Shown: piece by piece, positions 1 through 6,709 of the stretch
Position numbering within the stretch: position 1 is the stretch's first letter
Layout: each line of letters opens with the position of its first letter
Assembly (NCBI GenBank): GCA_937925565.1
Contig: CALALM010000130.1
Location: forward strand, 1-13,262
Length of the DNA stretch: 13,262 nucleotides
Origin: an uncultured Centipeda sp.
GTDB lineage: Bacteria; Bacillota; Negativicutes; Selenomonadales; Selenomonadaceae
Direction: 5' to 3'
The notes under the pieces: generated by a model
Seen by the model: only the letters and a program-made list of their open reading frames with translations
Databases searched by the model: none
Told to the model about the DNA's origin: nothing
Program-made: the position numbers and the translations under genes

Positions 1-372
1 GACGTGGATCACTTCAAGTCCGTCAACGATACGAAGGGACATCTCGCGGGCGATCAGATTCTCAGGCAGATCGCGGACACCATCCATGAGAAGATCGACC
101 GCCGCCACCTCTTCATCCGCTACGGCGGCGACGAGTTCGTCCTCCTCGCCCTCCACTACGACCTCGATACAATGGTCGCCTTCTGCGACCATCTCCGAGG
201 CATCCTTGAGCAGCGCCTCGACGGTGTTACACTCAGCTTCGGCGTCTCCACATGGCACGGGAAAAAGGATCGTCTGCGCGCCCTCATCGACCGCGCCGAC
301 CGTGCCCTCTACATCTCGAAGGAGAAAGGACGCAACACCGTCTCCACCGAGAACGAAGCGGGCGCCGCATAA
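1..372 (+). CDS. GGDEF domain protein, C-terminal part (putative diguanylate cyclase)
   Basis: Partial: the frame is open at the left edge and ends with TAA at 370-372, leaving 123 residues of a GGDEF domain. The first visible residues read DVDHFKSVND, the metal/GTP-binding start of the domain, followed by GH-x2-GD and an intact GGDEF signature in RYGGDEF (about residues 40-46). The end of the domain (ADRALYISKEKGRN) is present and only a short tail follows, so the GGDEF domain is C-terminal. Such enzymes join two GTP into cyclic di-GMP. The intact signature argues for catalysis, which I infer. The inhibitory RxxD site expected five residues before GGDEF is absent (DRRH is there), so product inhibition through that site is unlikely. 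Sensor or membrane domains would lie upstream, outside the window. Confidence 0.93.
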   Translation, partial: DVDHFKSVNDTKGHLAGDQILRQIADTIHEKIDRRHLFIRYGGDEFVLLALHYDLDTMVAFCDHLRGILEQRLDGVTLSFGVSTWHGKKDRLRALIDRADRALYISKEKGRNTVSTENEAGAA

Positions 373-406
373 ATTTGCCCCCATACCACACTTCTTTCTA
401 TTGATA

Positions 407-449
407 ATGGACAGAGCGCCGTTTCCGCAGACGGCGCTCTGTCCATTTT
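407..449 (+). terminator. Rho-independent terminator of the GGDEF gene
   Basis: A perfect 16-bp stem (407-422 with 431-446) around an 8-nt loop is followed by a short T run (446-449). It starts 35 bp after the GGDEF stop codon and lies before the promoter of the next gene, so it separates two transcription units. Confidence 0.9.
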
Positions 450-469
450 AGCGTTACAATTCCTTTCTT

Positions 470-498
470 TTGCCAATTCCCGCACAATATGCTACAAT
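470..498 (+). promoter_or_regulatory. Sigma-A-type promoter for the DUF805 operon
   Basis: TTGCCA at 470-475 and TACAAT at 493-498 are separated by exactly 17 bp, close to the consensus. It lies directly after the upstream terminator and about 40 bp before the ATG at 540, which has AAGGAG at 528-533. Confidence 0.75.
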
Positions 499-539
499 GA
501 ATGCGTTTTTATCATACGTTATTACGGAAGGAGAATCCT

Positions 540-1037
540 ATGCACCAGATCGACAACGGTATCAAAGAGAATTTCTTCCAGTGGCGCGGCAGACTCAACC
601 GCCTGCGCTTCCTCAAGCGCCTCCTCGTGCTCTTCGGCGTCAGCCTCGTGCTCTACATCCTCATGGTGCTCCTCGTCGTCCTCATGAGCGATCACGCGAT
701 GCAGCCGAATGAGTCCGCGGCGGAGGGCGTCTTCGGCTTCTTCACCCTGCTCTGCATCCCCATCACGGTCTCAAGCTACATGCTCATGATCCGCCGCCTG
801 CACGACATCGGGCTTTCGGGCTTCTTCGTCCTCCTCAGCTTCATCCCCATCGTCAGCCTCGGATTTATGCTTTACATCTTCTTCAAGCAGGGGACGGCAG
901 GCGACAACCAATATGGCGCGGACCCGCTCGGCGAAGTCGCTCCCGCTGCGCCTGCAGAGCCTGAGAACCCGTATGCGCGTGCAACCTATGCGGATACGCC
1001 GACCGACATCAAGCCGCCCTCCGACCGTCAGGACTGA
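540..1037 (+). CDS. DUF805 family membrane protein (single domain)
   Basis: 165 residues. I chose the ATG at 540 because AAGGAG (528-533) precedes it; the in-frame ATG at 501 lies at the expected transcription start and has no ribosome site. The protein opens with a short cytoplasmic stretch containing RGRLNRLRF (residues 16-24), then hydrophobic segments at about 25-50 and 65-84, the family signature RRLHDIGLSGF (85-95), another membrane segment (96-115) and the typical loop FKQGTAGDNQYGADPLG (116-132). A Pro/Ala/Asp-rich tail of some 30 residues follows, probably disordered and cytoplasmic. DUF805 proteins are inner-membrane proteins without an agreed biochemical function. The next gene starts 9 bp after this stop and encodes a double version of the same domain, so they form one unit. 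Confidence 0.9.
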   Translation: MHQIDNGIKENFFQWRGRLNRLRFLKRLLVLFGVSLVLYILMVLLVVLMSDHAMQPNESAAEGVFGFFTLLCIPITVSSYMLMIRRLHDIGLSGFFVLLSFIPIVSLGFMLYIFFKQGTAGDNQYGADPLGEVAPAAPAEPENPYARATYADTPTDIKPPSDRQD

Positions 1038-1046
1038 GATGCGCCT

Positions 1047-2153
1047 ATGAATCACGCAATCTTTTCCACGGCGGGCAGGCTCACGCGGCGCGACTATGCG
1101 CTGACCATCGCGGCACTCTGCGGCGGCGCGTCCCTCCTCACATTTGCCGCCATCTCCCTCCTCCTGCCGCTCACCTATGTGACGGCGACCCTGTTTTTCC
1201 GCGAGATGGCGCTGATGTTCTGGATCCTCTTTTTCATGGGGGGCGCGCTCATCCTCGCCTCTGCCGCCATCCTCTTGCCGCTCCTTGCCATTCCTGCCAC
1301 CGTGCGGCGGCTGCACGACATCGGGCGCGGCAGTTGGCTCGCCTTCCCGCTCGTCCTCCTGAGCCTCATCGCGTTCGGACTGCCCGTCTTCTTCCTCTTC
1401 ATCTTCGCCGCCCTCCTTGAAGGCATCAATCAGAGCGGCAGCATGGTCTTCTTCGACAGCCCCGAGCAGCTGGAACTGATCCTCGGCAGCTTTGTCCTCG
1501 GCTATTTCATCCTCTGCTTCGTGACCCTTTTTATCATGTCCGTCTACGGCGCATGGATCTTTTTGAAAAAGGGAATGTCTACGGCAAATTGCTACGGGGA
1601 CGTTCCCGCAGAGGAGCGGATCCCGTCCGTCCGCGCCGCATATTTCTCCGGACAGGGAACAATCGACCGCGCGCACTTTGTATTCCGTACGCTCATCGTC
1701 ATCGCCGCCGCAGGGGTGATCGTCCCCACCCTCGGGCAGTCCGTCCTCTATCCCGCTGCCGCCATCCTCAAATCGCTGGGAGCAGCGCCCATGGGCACGG
1801 ACTTCTTCGCCCTCCTGATCGGCGGCATGATCTATCCGCTCGCCGCGCTGCCGCTTGTCCTGCGCCGCCTCCGCACCCTCGGCAGAAGCCGGTATGAGGC
1901 TCTCGTCGTCTTTGCCGCGCTCCTGCCGAACCTCCTCTCTGCGGCGGCAACCGCGCGCTTCCTCGGCAGCCTTGACCGCCTCACGGAGGACGCCGTCGGC
2001 GACGCCATCATCGAGGAATTCATCACCATCGGCACGGCGAACGACAGCCTCTTCATCGCCCTCTGGCTCCTCTGCGCCCTCCTCTCCCTGATTGGCGTTG
2101 TGCGACTGCTGAAAGCGGATGAGGAGAATGCGGAAGCTAATGCAATGGCGTAA
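1047..2153 (+). CDS. Double DUF805 membrane protein
   Basis: 368 residues, starting 9 bp after the previous stop with no strong ribosome site, so probably translationally coupled. It reads as two DUF805 units. Unit 1 (about 1-187) has GRLTRRDY near the start, membrane segments, the signature RRLHDIGRGSW (87-97) and the conserved end FLKKGMSTANCYGDVP (172-187). Unit 2 (about 201-355) starts with GQGTIDRAHF and has a comparable hydrophobic pattern, but its signature is altered to RRLRTLGRSRY (273-283) and the N-x-YG end motif is missing. The Asp and His lost from RLHD are the most conserved polar residues of the family, so unit 2 is probably structural or differently specialised. An internal tandem duplication followed by divergence is inferred. 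Function is unknown; localisation is the cytoplasmic membrane. Confidence 0.88.
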   Translation: MNHAIFSTAGRLTRRDYALTIAALCGGASLLTFAAISLLLPLTYVTATLFFREMALMFWILFFMGGALILASAAILLPLLAIPATVRRLHDIGRGSWLAFPLVLLSLIAFGLPVFFLFIFAALLEGINQSGSMVFFDSPEQLELILGSFVLGYFILCFVTLFIMSVYGAWIFLKKGMSTANCYGDVPAEERIPSVRAAYFSGQGTIDRAHFVFRTLIVIAAAGVIVPTLGQSVLYPAAAILKSLGAAPMGTDFFALLIGGMIYPLAALPLVLRRLRTLGRSRYEALVVFAALLPNLLSAAATARFLGSLDRLTEDAVGDAIIEEFITIGTANDSLFIALWLLCALLSLIGVVRLLKADEENAEANAMA

Positions 2154-2225
2154 CAAGGTGTTCGCGAGAAGCCCGCACCTTACAAATAATTTCCCGATAC
2201 AAAATACAGAAAGCGAGGTTTTCCC

Positions 2226-2504
2226 ATGTTCTGCCCCAAATGTCACAAATTCGTTCCCTCCGCCGCAAATGCCTGCCCGACCTGCGGCATCCCCATCATC
2301 TCCGGGTTCTCCCCGAACTACGGCACGGGCTTTGACCTCGGCGACGACGACACGGAAAGCCGTAACGATGCAAAACCGCGCAAAGTGCAGGACTCCGACC
2401 TCTATGACGACGTACCCGATATGGACAACGTCATTGCAAGTGATAAGGACTCTTCCGGTATCGGCAGCAAACTCAAATCCCTGTTTGGATTTGGGAAGGG
2501 ATAA
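2226..2504 (+). CDS. Small zinc-ribbon protein
   Basis: 92 residues. The start MFCPKC sits behind GCGAGG (2213-2218), a modest ribosome site. Cys3, Cys6, Cys17 and Cys20 form two CxxC knuckles of a zinc ribbon. The middle (about 30-75) is rich in Asp and Glu and looks disordered. The end (GSKLKSLFGFGKG) is basic, glycine-rich and could contact membranes or nucleic acid. It follows the double DUF805 gene by 72 bp on the same strand without a terminator hairpin ending in T's between them, and a strong terminator follows it, so it is probably the last gene of the DUF805 unit. Zinc ribbons occur fused to or beside small membrane domains in many bacteria; an adaptor role here is a guess. Function unknown. 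Confidence 0.85.
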   Translation: MFCPKCHKFVPSAANACPTCGIPIISGFSPNYGTGFDLGDDDTESRNDAKPRKVQDSDLYDDVPDMDNVIASDKDSSGIGSKLKSLFGFGKG

Positions 2505-2527
2505 GGGATCCTCCGAATACGCACACG

Positions 2528-2561
2528 AAAAAGGCGCCCCATCGACATGGGCGCCTTTTTT
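2528..2561. terminator. Bidirectional Rho-independent terminator
   Basis: GGCGCCC at 2533-2539 pairs with GGGCGCC at 2549-2555. The stem is flanked by A's on the left (2528-2532) and six T's on the right (2556-2561), so it can stop transcripts from both sides: the zinc-ribbon gene ending at 2504 (plus) and the DUF3298 gene ending at 2575 (minus). Confidence 0.9.
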
Positions 2562-2574
2562 GTATCGTCAGACC

Positions 2575-3387
2575 TCACTCCGCAACATCAAATCGAAATA
2601 CCTCGGGGTACACGGCGCGGCGCACGATCAGCTCGAAGCTGCCGTCGGCATAGGAAGCGATGTCATAGGGATCGTAGAAGACATGAAGATCGTTGTTCGC
2701 ATCGAGCATCCACGTGATATACTCCTGCCAGTTTCCGCCATCATGATAGTCAGCCAGTGCCTCGTCAATGTCATGCGCGAAGAGATCTTTCTCCCGCCCG
2801 GGGTACTGCTTGCGGAAGGCATCGGCAAGCGCAAGCAGGAGGATCTCGCGTCCCGTAACGATCCGGTCAATGGAAACGGGTTCCCCCGTCTCGGCATCGA
2901 GGTTCACTGTCACAATCCCATGCAGCGGATGTGCGCCGCCGGTGTATGAGGTACTGCGCAGCGCGAAACTGACCATCTCATTGTCGACCCGTCCCCAGCG
3001 GTCCACCACCGTATAGTCATAATAGGCGGCAGAGGGTTTCAGGTCGCGCGCCATCTCCTCCATATCGGCGGCGGCATTCTCCCACGCCTGTTTTTGTTCC
3101 ATGCTCCAGTTGCGGAGGATGCGCTTCAGCACGGGGTAGTCATCACCCGCGACCGTAATCTCGGGATAGCTCCCCCACGCGAGAACGCGTCCGTTCGCGC
3201 GCAGCGCACGGCAATGATCCCGCACGTTCAGCCACGGGAAGAGCTTCGGCTCCGCGCTCTCCGTATAGCCTCCCCCGATCGCCTGCACCTCGGCAGCCGT
3301 GATCTCCTCGTCTGCCGCTGCCGAGACTTGTGCCGCCGCGCCGAGCATCAGCAGAGCCGTCAGCCCCACGATCATCATTTTTTTCAT
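2575..3387 (-). CDS. Secreted DUF3298-domain protein (RsiV-like C-terminal fold)
   Basis: 270 residues from the ATG at 3387. This start is preceded by AAAGGAGCG (about 3396-3404) and gives a textbook signal peptide (MKKMMIVGLTALLMLGAAAQ, cleavage likely near VSA at 21-23); an upstream in-frame start would add a charged extension before it. The mature protein carries the hallmarks of the DUF3298 family: an N-terminal beta region with YDYTVVDRWG, then STSYTGGAHP (146-154), a stretch starting GIVTVNLDAETG, a helical part, and FYDPYDIASYADGS (237-250). Known relatives include the extracytoplasmic part of the anti-sigma factor RsiV, which binds lysozyme, and many proteins of unknown role. Here there is a signal peptide instead of a cytoplasmic anti-sigma domain, so it is not an RsiV orthologue. 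An exported, periplasmic or surface role is likely; ligand unknown. Confidence 0.85.
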   Translation of the reverse strand: MKKMMIVGLTALLMLGAAAQVSAAADEEITAAEVQAIGGGYTESAEPKLFPWLNVRDHCRALRANGRVLAWGSYPEITVAGDDYPVLKRILRNWSMEQKQAWENAAADMEEMARDLKPSAAYYDYTVVDRWGRVDNEMVSFALRSTSYTGGAHPLHGIVTVNLDAETGEPVSIDRIVTGREILLLALADAFRKQYPGREKDLFAHDIDEALADYHDGGNWQEYITWMLDANNDLHVFYDPYDIASYADGSFELIVRRAVYPEVFRFDVAE

Positions 3388-3425
3388 CCCGCATCGCTCC
3401 TTTCGGGATTTCGCCAAAACTTAGA

Positions 3426-3452
3426 AAAGACTCCTCACCATGAGAAGTCTTT
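3426..3452 (-). terminator. Terminator/attenuator between tRNA-Arg and the DUF3298 gene
   Basis: Read on the minus strand, a 12-bp stem (3441-3452 with 3426-3437, one G-U) with a 3-nt loop ends in a T run. It lies 14 bp after the tRNA end and about 40 bp before the start of the DUF3298 gene. I see no convincing separate promoter for that gene, so partial read-through from the tRNA promoter is possible. Confidence 0.8.
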
Positions 3453-3465
3453 CATGCAAAACAAA

Positions 3466-3542
3466 TGGTGCGATTGGCGCGAGTCGAACGCGCGACCCTC
3501 TGCTTAGGAGGCAGATGCTCTATCCATCTGAGCTACAACCGC
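3466..3542 (-). tRNA. tRNA-Arg (anticodon CCU)
   Basis: On the minus strand the gene starts GCGGTTG and ends CAATCGC-A-CCA; the acceptor arm pairs over 7 bp with one G-T. The anticodon arm is TCTGC-CTCCTAA-GCAGA, giving anticodon CCT (plus-strand bases 3506-3508), which reads AGG. The T arm GCGCG-TTCGACT-CGCGC is intact, and CCA is encoded. AGG should be a rare codon in this GC-rich genome. Confidence 0.97.
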
Positions 3543-3551
3543 ATTGGATAG

Positions 3552-3580
3552 AGTTTATCAAATTTACGCACGATATGCAA
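3552..3580 (-). promoter_or_regulatory. Promoter of tRNA-Arg
   Basis: On the minus strand TTGCAT (3575-3580) and TAAACT (3552-3557) stand 17 bp apart, and the mature tRNA begins 9 bp after the -10, leaving a very short 5' leader. Confidence 0.65.
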
Positions 3581-3667
3581 GTCCCATAAATCTGCAGGTC
3601 TACGTCAAATCTTACGGATCTGCGTGCGATCCGTGGGAACTGTATTTTGGCATTTGCAAAGATACAC

Positions 3668-3705
3668 AAAGAACTGCCCCGTACCGTATACAAGGCAGTC
3701 CTTTT
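3668..3705 (-). terminator. Terminator of the alcohol dehydrogenase gene
   Basis: Minus-strand hairpin with arms 3694-3705 and 3668-3678 (about 10 bp, one G-U), starting 10 bp after the stop codon and ending in a T-rich stretch (TTCTTTG). The U tract is imperfect. Confidence 0.6.
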
Positions 3706-3714
3706 CATCACAGC

Positions 3715-4899
3715 TCAGTGATTTGCCATCCCGTAGATCGCAATGACATCCGCACGTGTGAGCGGGTGGAAGTTGCCGAGGGCAATCGTATCGTTTGCCG
3801 TTGCGGCACTCGCGATCTCCTCAATCGTGCCCTTTGTGAACGAACCGACGCCGAGATCCGCAAGACCCGTCGGCATGCCGATCTCCGCAAAAAATTCCTC
3901 CATTTTGCGGATGCCCGCGCGTGCGCGCTCCTCGTCCGTGCCCGCATCGACACCGAAGATCGCCCCCGCAAACTGCGCAAAGCGCGCGGCATCGTATTTG
4001 TATACATAGCGTGCCCACGAACCCCAGAGTGCGGTCAGCGTCATCGCGTGCGTCGCGTCATAACGCGCGGAGAGCTCGTGTCCGAGCTTGTGCACGGAGA
4101 AGTCCTTCATCCGCCCGAGCTCGGTGAAGCCGCTGTGCGAAACACTGCCGCACCACATGAGCTCGCTCATCGCATCGTAGTCCTTGCGGCTCACGAGAAG
4201 GCGCCGGATCGACTCCATCACCGTCAGGATCAGCTGCGCGGAGACGCGGTCGGTAAAGAGATTCGTCTCCTTCACACTTGTAAAGTAGCGTTCCATCGTG
4301 TGCATCATGATGTCCGCGCCGCCCGCCGCGATCTGCTCACGCGGCAGGGTAAAGGCGAGCTCCGGGTTCATAAAGGCGACGACGGGGCGGTTCAGCTGTG
4401 TGTTCAGCCCCACCTTGCGTCCTGTATCCTCGTTCGTGAGCACGGCCGAGTCGCTGGTCTCGCTGCCCGCCGCCGGGATCGTGAGGACGGAGCCAAAGAG
4501 CATGGTCTTTGTAAGCTCCGCCTTGCCCGTCCAGATGTCCCAGATGTCCGTGGTCGGGTTCGCGATGCCGTGCGCCACCGCCTTTGCCGAGTCGATGACG
4601 CTGCCGCCGCCGACCGCGAGGATGAAGTTGACATCTGCCGCGAGCCCCTCGCGGATCGCCTCGCGCACGAACGAGACGCGCGGATTCGGGCGCACGCCGC
4701 CCATGACGAGGAACGCCAGCCCCGCCGACGTGAGATTTTTCTCGATGCGCGAGAGCAGCCCCGAGCGCTCCGCACTGCCGCTTCCGTAGAGGATGAGCAC
4801 GCGACTCGTACCGAACGCGCGCAGTTTCTCGGCGACCGCATTCTCTGCACCCCGCCCGAAGATGATCTCCGTGGGGCAGTGATAGGTGAAGCTTTGCAT
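3715..4899 (-). CDS. Iron-containing alcohol dehydrogenase (butanol dehydrogenase/YqhD-like)
   Basis: 394 residues from the ATG at 4899, which has GAGGAGGA just upstream; an in-frame start further out lacks this. It is a group III (iron-type) alcohol dehydrogenase, the usual family length. The N-terminal Rossmann-like half has the coenzyme loop GGGSVIDSAK (97-106). The helical half holds the metal ligands: Asp196, His200, His270 and His284, with the 4- and 14-residue spacings of the YqhD/butanol dehydrogenase branch. These cytosolic enzymes reduce aldehydes to alcohols with NADPH or NADH, often during fermentation or aldehyde detoxification. Substrate cannot be told from sequence. A phosphate-contacting Gly-Gly-Gly-Ser loop is seen, so cofactor binding should be intact. 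It is transcribed away from a carboxylate symporter across a 170-bp A/T-rich region. Confidence 0.92.
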   Translation of the reverse strand: MQSFTYHCPTEIIFGRGAENAVAEKLRAFGTSRVLILYGSGSAERSGLLSRIEKNLTSAGLAFLVMGGVRPNPRVSFVREAIREGLAADVNFILAVGGGSVIDSAKAVAHGIANPTTDIWDIWTGKAELTKTMLFGSVLTIPAAGSETSDSAVLTNEDTGRKVGLNTQLNRPVVAFMNPELAFTLPREQIAAGGADIMMHTMERYFTSVKETNLFTDRVSAQLILTVMESIRRLLVSRKDYDAMSELMWCGSVSHSGFTELGRMKDFSVHKLGHELSARYDATHAMTLTALWGSWARYVYKYDAARFAQFAGAIFGVDAGTDEERARAGIRKMEEFFAEIGMPTGLADLGVGSFTKGTIEEIASAATANDTIALGNFHPLTRADVIAIYGMANH

Positions 4900-4937
4900 G
4901 AAAATCCTCCTCTGTATTCGTACCTGTAAGCACATTT

Positions 4938-4943
4938 ATTATA
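4938..4943 (-). promoter_or_regulatory. Likely -10 element for the alcohol dehydrogenase
   Basis: On the minus strand a perfect TATAAT lies about 40 bp before the start codon. At the -35 position there is only a T-rich stretch from the A9 tract (4957-4965), so an activator or UP-like contact may be involved. Confidence 0.5.
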
Positions 4944-4989
4944 GCAGAAATTGCAGAAAAAAAAAGTTAATCTATTCCGAAGAAAACAG

Positions 4990-5019
4990 TTGCCAAAAGG
5001 GTTGAAAGTTTCGTATAAT
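4990..5019 (+). promoter_or_regulatory. Promoter of the DASS symporter gene
   Basis: TTGCCA (4990-4995) and TATAAT (5014-5019) are 18 bp apart, 50 bp before the ATG. An overlapping TTGAAA at 5002-5007 is too close to the -10 to serve as its -35. Confidence 0.65.
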
Positions 5020-5068
5020 AATAATCGGGCAAAGAAATTATTACGGTTATGTATAAGGAGGCTGAAAA

Positions 5069-6616
5069 ATGAGTGCTGATCAAAGCAAAGAAGCCCAAAG
5101 AATTCATGAGGCAGAACAAAAGTTTGATCGGACACGGCGTCTTGTCGGGCTGTTCGGCGCACCAATCCTTGCCCTGTTGGTGTTCCTGACGCCCATCGAC
5201 GGACTGACCGTGGAGTCGCACAAACTGCTCGCCATCATGGTTCTCGTCGCTCTCTGGTGGATTACCGAACCGGTACCCATCCCTGTTACCTCTCTGATCG
5301 GTCCGACGCTCGCCGTCGTCACCGGTGTCGTCACGGCAAAGGACGCGTACGCCGCCTTTGCAAATCCGATGATCTTCCTCTTCATGGGCGGCTTCATCCT
5401 CGCAAAGGCGATGATGGAGCACGGGCTGGACAAACGGTTCGCCTACTGGCTGCTCGCGCGCAAGTGGGTCGGCTCGAATCCACGCCGCATCTTCCTCGCG
5501 ATCGGTCTTGCCGCAGCGCTCTGCTCCGGCTGGGTCAGCAACACGGCAACCGCCGCAATGATGTTCCCGATCGCACTCGGTCTCCTCGGCGCCATCAAGG
5601 AGATGATGGCAGCAAACGGCAAGGAGATCGACCTGCACGACTATAAGTACGCAACGGGTCTTATGCTGATGACCGCGTATGCCTGCTCGATCGGCGGCGT
5701 TCTCACCCCGATCGGCACCCCGCCGAACATCATCATGCTCGGCTTCCTCGATCAGATGGCGAACATCCACATCTCGTTCTTCCAGTGGATGACATGGGGC
5801 TTCATCGCGATGGTCGTCTACTTCGTCATCACCTATTTCATCCTCATCCGTATGTTCCCGCCCGATGTGGATCGCATCGACGGCGCGGAGGAATTCATCC
5901 GCGCCCGCGTCGCGGAGCTCGGCGGCTGGACACGCGCGCAGAAGAACACGCTCGTCTGCTTCCTCGTCGCGGTCTTCCTCTGGGTCTTCCCGGGCATTCT
6001 CTCCATGACGCTCGGCAGCACCGCGCCGATCCTCAAGATGTATAACCACCTCTTCCCCGAGGCGGTCGCAGCAATGGTTGGTGCGCTGCTCCTCTTCCTC
6101 ATGCCGATCAATTTCAAGGAGCGCCAGTTCACGCTCGAGTGGAAGGCAGCAGTGCAGGGCGTTGAGTGGGGCACGCTCATCCTCTTCGGCGGCGGTCTTG
6201 CAATGGGCGGTATGATGTATAAGACCGGGCTCTCGCAGTGGGTCGGCGACAAGATCGTCGGTATGCTCGGCGGTGATCCGTCCGAGTTCGCCCTCGTCGC
6301 GATCTTCTGCGTGATGTCTCTGCTGCTCTCCGAGCTGACGAGTCACACGGCTGCAACGAACATGATCGGTCCTCTCGGCATCACGGCTGCGGTCGCGGCG
6401 GGTTTCAGCCCCGTACACGTCGCCGTCGGTATCGCCCTGTCGTCCTCGCTCGGCTTCATGCTGCCGGTGTCGACGCCGCCGAACGCCATCGTCTATGCAT
6501 CCGGCTACATCCCGATCACAAAGATGATCAAGACCGGTGTCTACATCGACTTCATCGGCATCTTCTGCGTGACGATCCCGCTCGCGATCTACTTCGTCGT
6601 CTGGATTGTGGGATAA
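5069..6616 (+). CDS. DASS (SLC13) family sodium-coupled anion symporter
   Basis: 515 residues, with AAGGAGG (5055-5061) 7 bp before the ATG. It is a polytopic membrane protein with the internal two-fold pattern of the divalent anion:sodium symporters. Repeat 1 has SNTAT (157-161) and GTPPN (216-220); repeat 2 has SHTAATN (425-431) and STPPN (468-472). In VcINDY and relatives the SNT and TPPN pairs form the sodium and carboxylate sites. Family substrates are C4 dicarboxylates, tricarboxylates or sulfate; in a fermentative Negativicutes host, succinate, fumarate or malate is my inference. His replaces Asn in the second SNT motif, discussed separately. The N-terminal 25 residues are charged and cytoplasmic. 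The gene is a single-gene unit with promoter and terminator, divergent from an alcohol dehydrogenase. Confidence 0.93.
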   Translation: MSADQSKEAQRIHEAEQKFDRTRRLVGLFGAPILALLVFLTPIDGLTVESHKLLAIMVLVALWWITEPVPIPVTSLIGPTLAVVTGVVTAKDAYAAFANPMIFLFMGGFILAKAMMEHGLDKRFAYWLLARKWVGSNPRRIFLAIGLAAALCSGWVSNTATAAMMFPIALGLLGAIKEMMAANGKEIDLHDYKYATGLMLMTAYACSIGGVLTPIGTPPNIIMLGFLDQMANIHISFFQWMTWGFIAMVVYFVITYFILIRMFPPDVDRIDGAEEFIRARVAELGGWTRAQKNTLVCFLVAVFLWVFPGILSMTLGSTAPILKMYNHLFPEAVAAMVGALLLFLMPINFKERQFTLEWKAAVQGVEWGTLILFGGGLAMGGMMYKTGLSQWVGDKIVGMLGGDPSEFALVAIFCVMSLLLSELTSHTAATNMIGPLGITAAVAAGFSPVHVAVGIALSSSLGFMLPVSTPPNAIVYASGYIPITKMIKTGVYIDFIGIFCVTIPLAIYFVVWIVG

Positions 6617-6637
6617 CAACACTTCCGTTTCTGCATC

Positions 6638-6667
6638 AAAAAGAGCCGCTCTATGCGGCTCTTTTTT
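6638..6667. terminator. Rho-independent terminator after the symporter gene
   Basis: AAAAAGAGCCGC (6638-6649) pairs fully with GCGGCTCTTTTT (6655-6666) around a 5-nt loop and runs into T's. It starts 21 bp after the stop codon. The A run on the left makes it symmetrical, but no minus-strand gene ends here. Confidence 0.92.
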
Positions 6668-6709
6668 CTTGACCGGAATATGTCATGACAGAGGAAAGGC
6701 GGTGACCGC

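Noticed and set aside
2155..2181. Hairpin AAGGTG/CACCTT between the double DUF805 gene and the zinc-ribbon gene
   Set aside because: Only 6 bp with a long loop and no T tract, so not supported as a terminator. It may still fold in RNA but evidence is thin.
771..2246. 491-codon open frame on the minus strand opposite the DUF805 genes
   Set aside because: The product is a run of Glu/Asp/Arg-rich sequence with no domain, typical of the reverse complement of a high-GC gene. The plus strand holds clear DUF805 motifs, ribosome sites and a promoter.
3466..3542. tRNA-Arg as an integration site of a mobile element
   Set aside because: No integrase, no repeated tRNA 3' end and no foreign-looking genes next to it.
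3544..4929. 461-codon plus-strand frame opposite the alcohol dehydrogenase
   Set aside because: Arg-, His- and Ala-rich product without recognisable domains, overlapping a complete dehydrogenase with intact metal ligands.
4967..6622. 551-codon open frame on the minus strand opposite the symporter gene
   Set aside because: Same shadow effect: charged, repetitive His/Asp/Glu/Arg composition, no ribosome site, no family motif. The symporter motifs on the plus strand are unmistakable.
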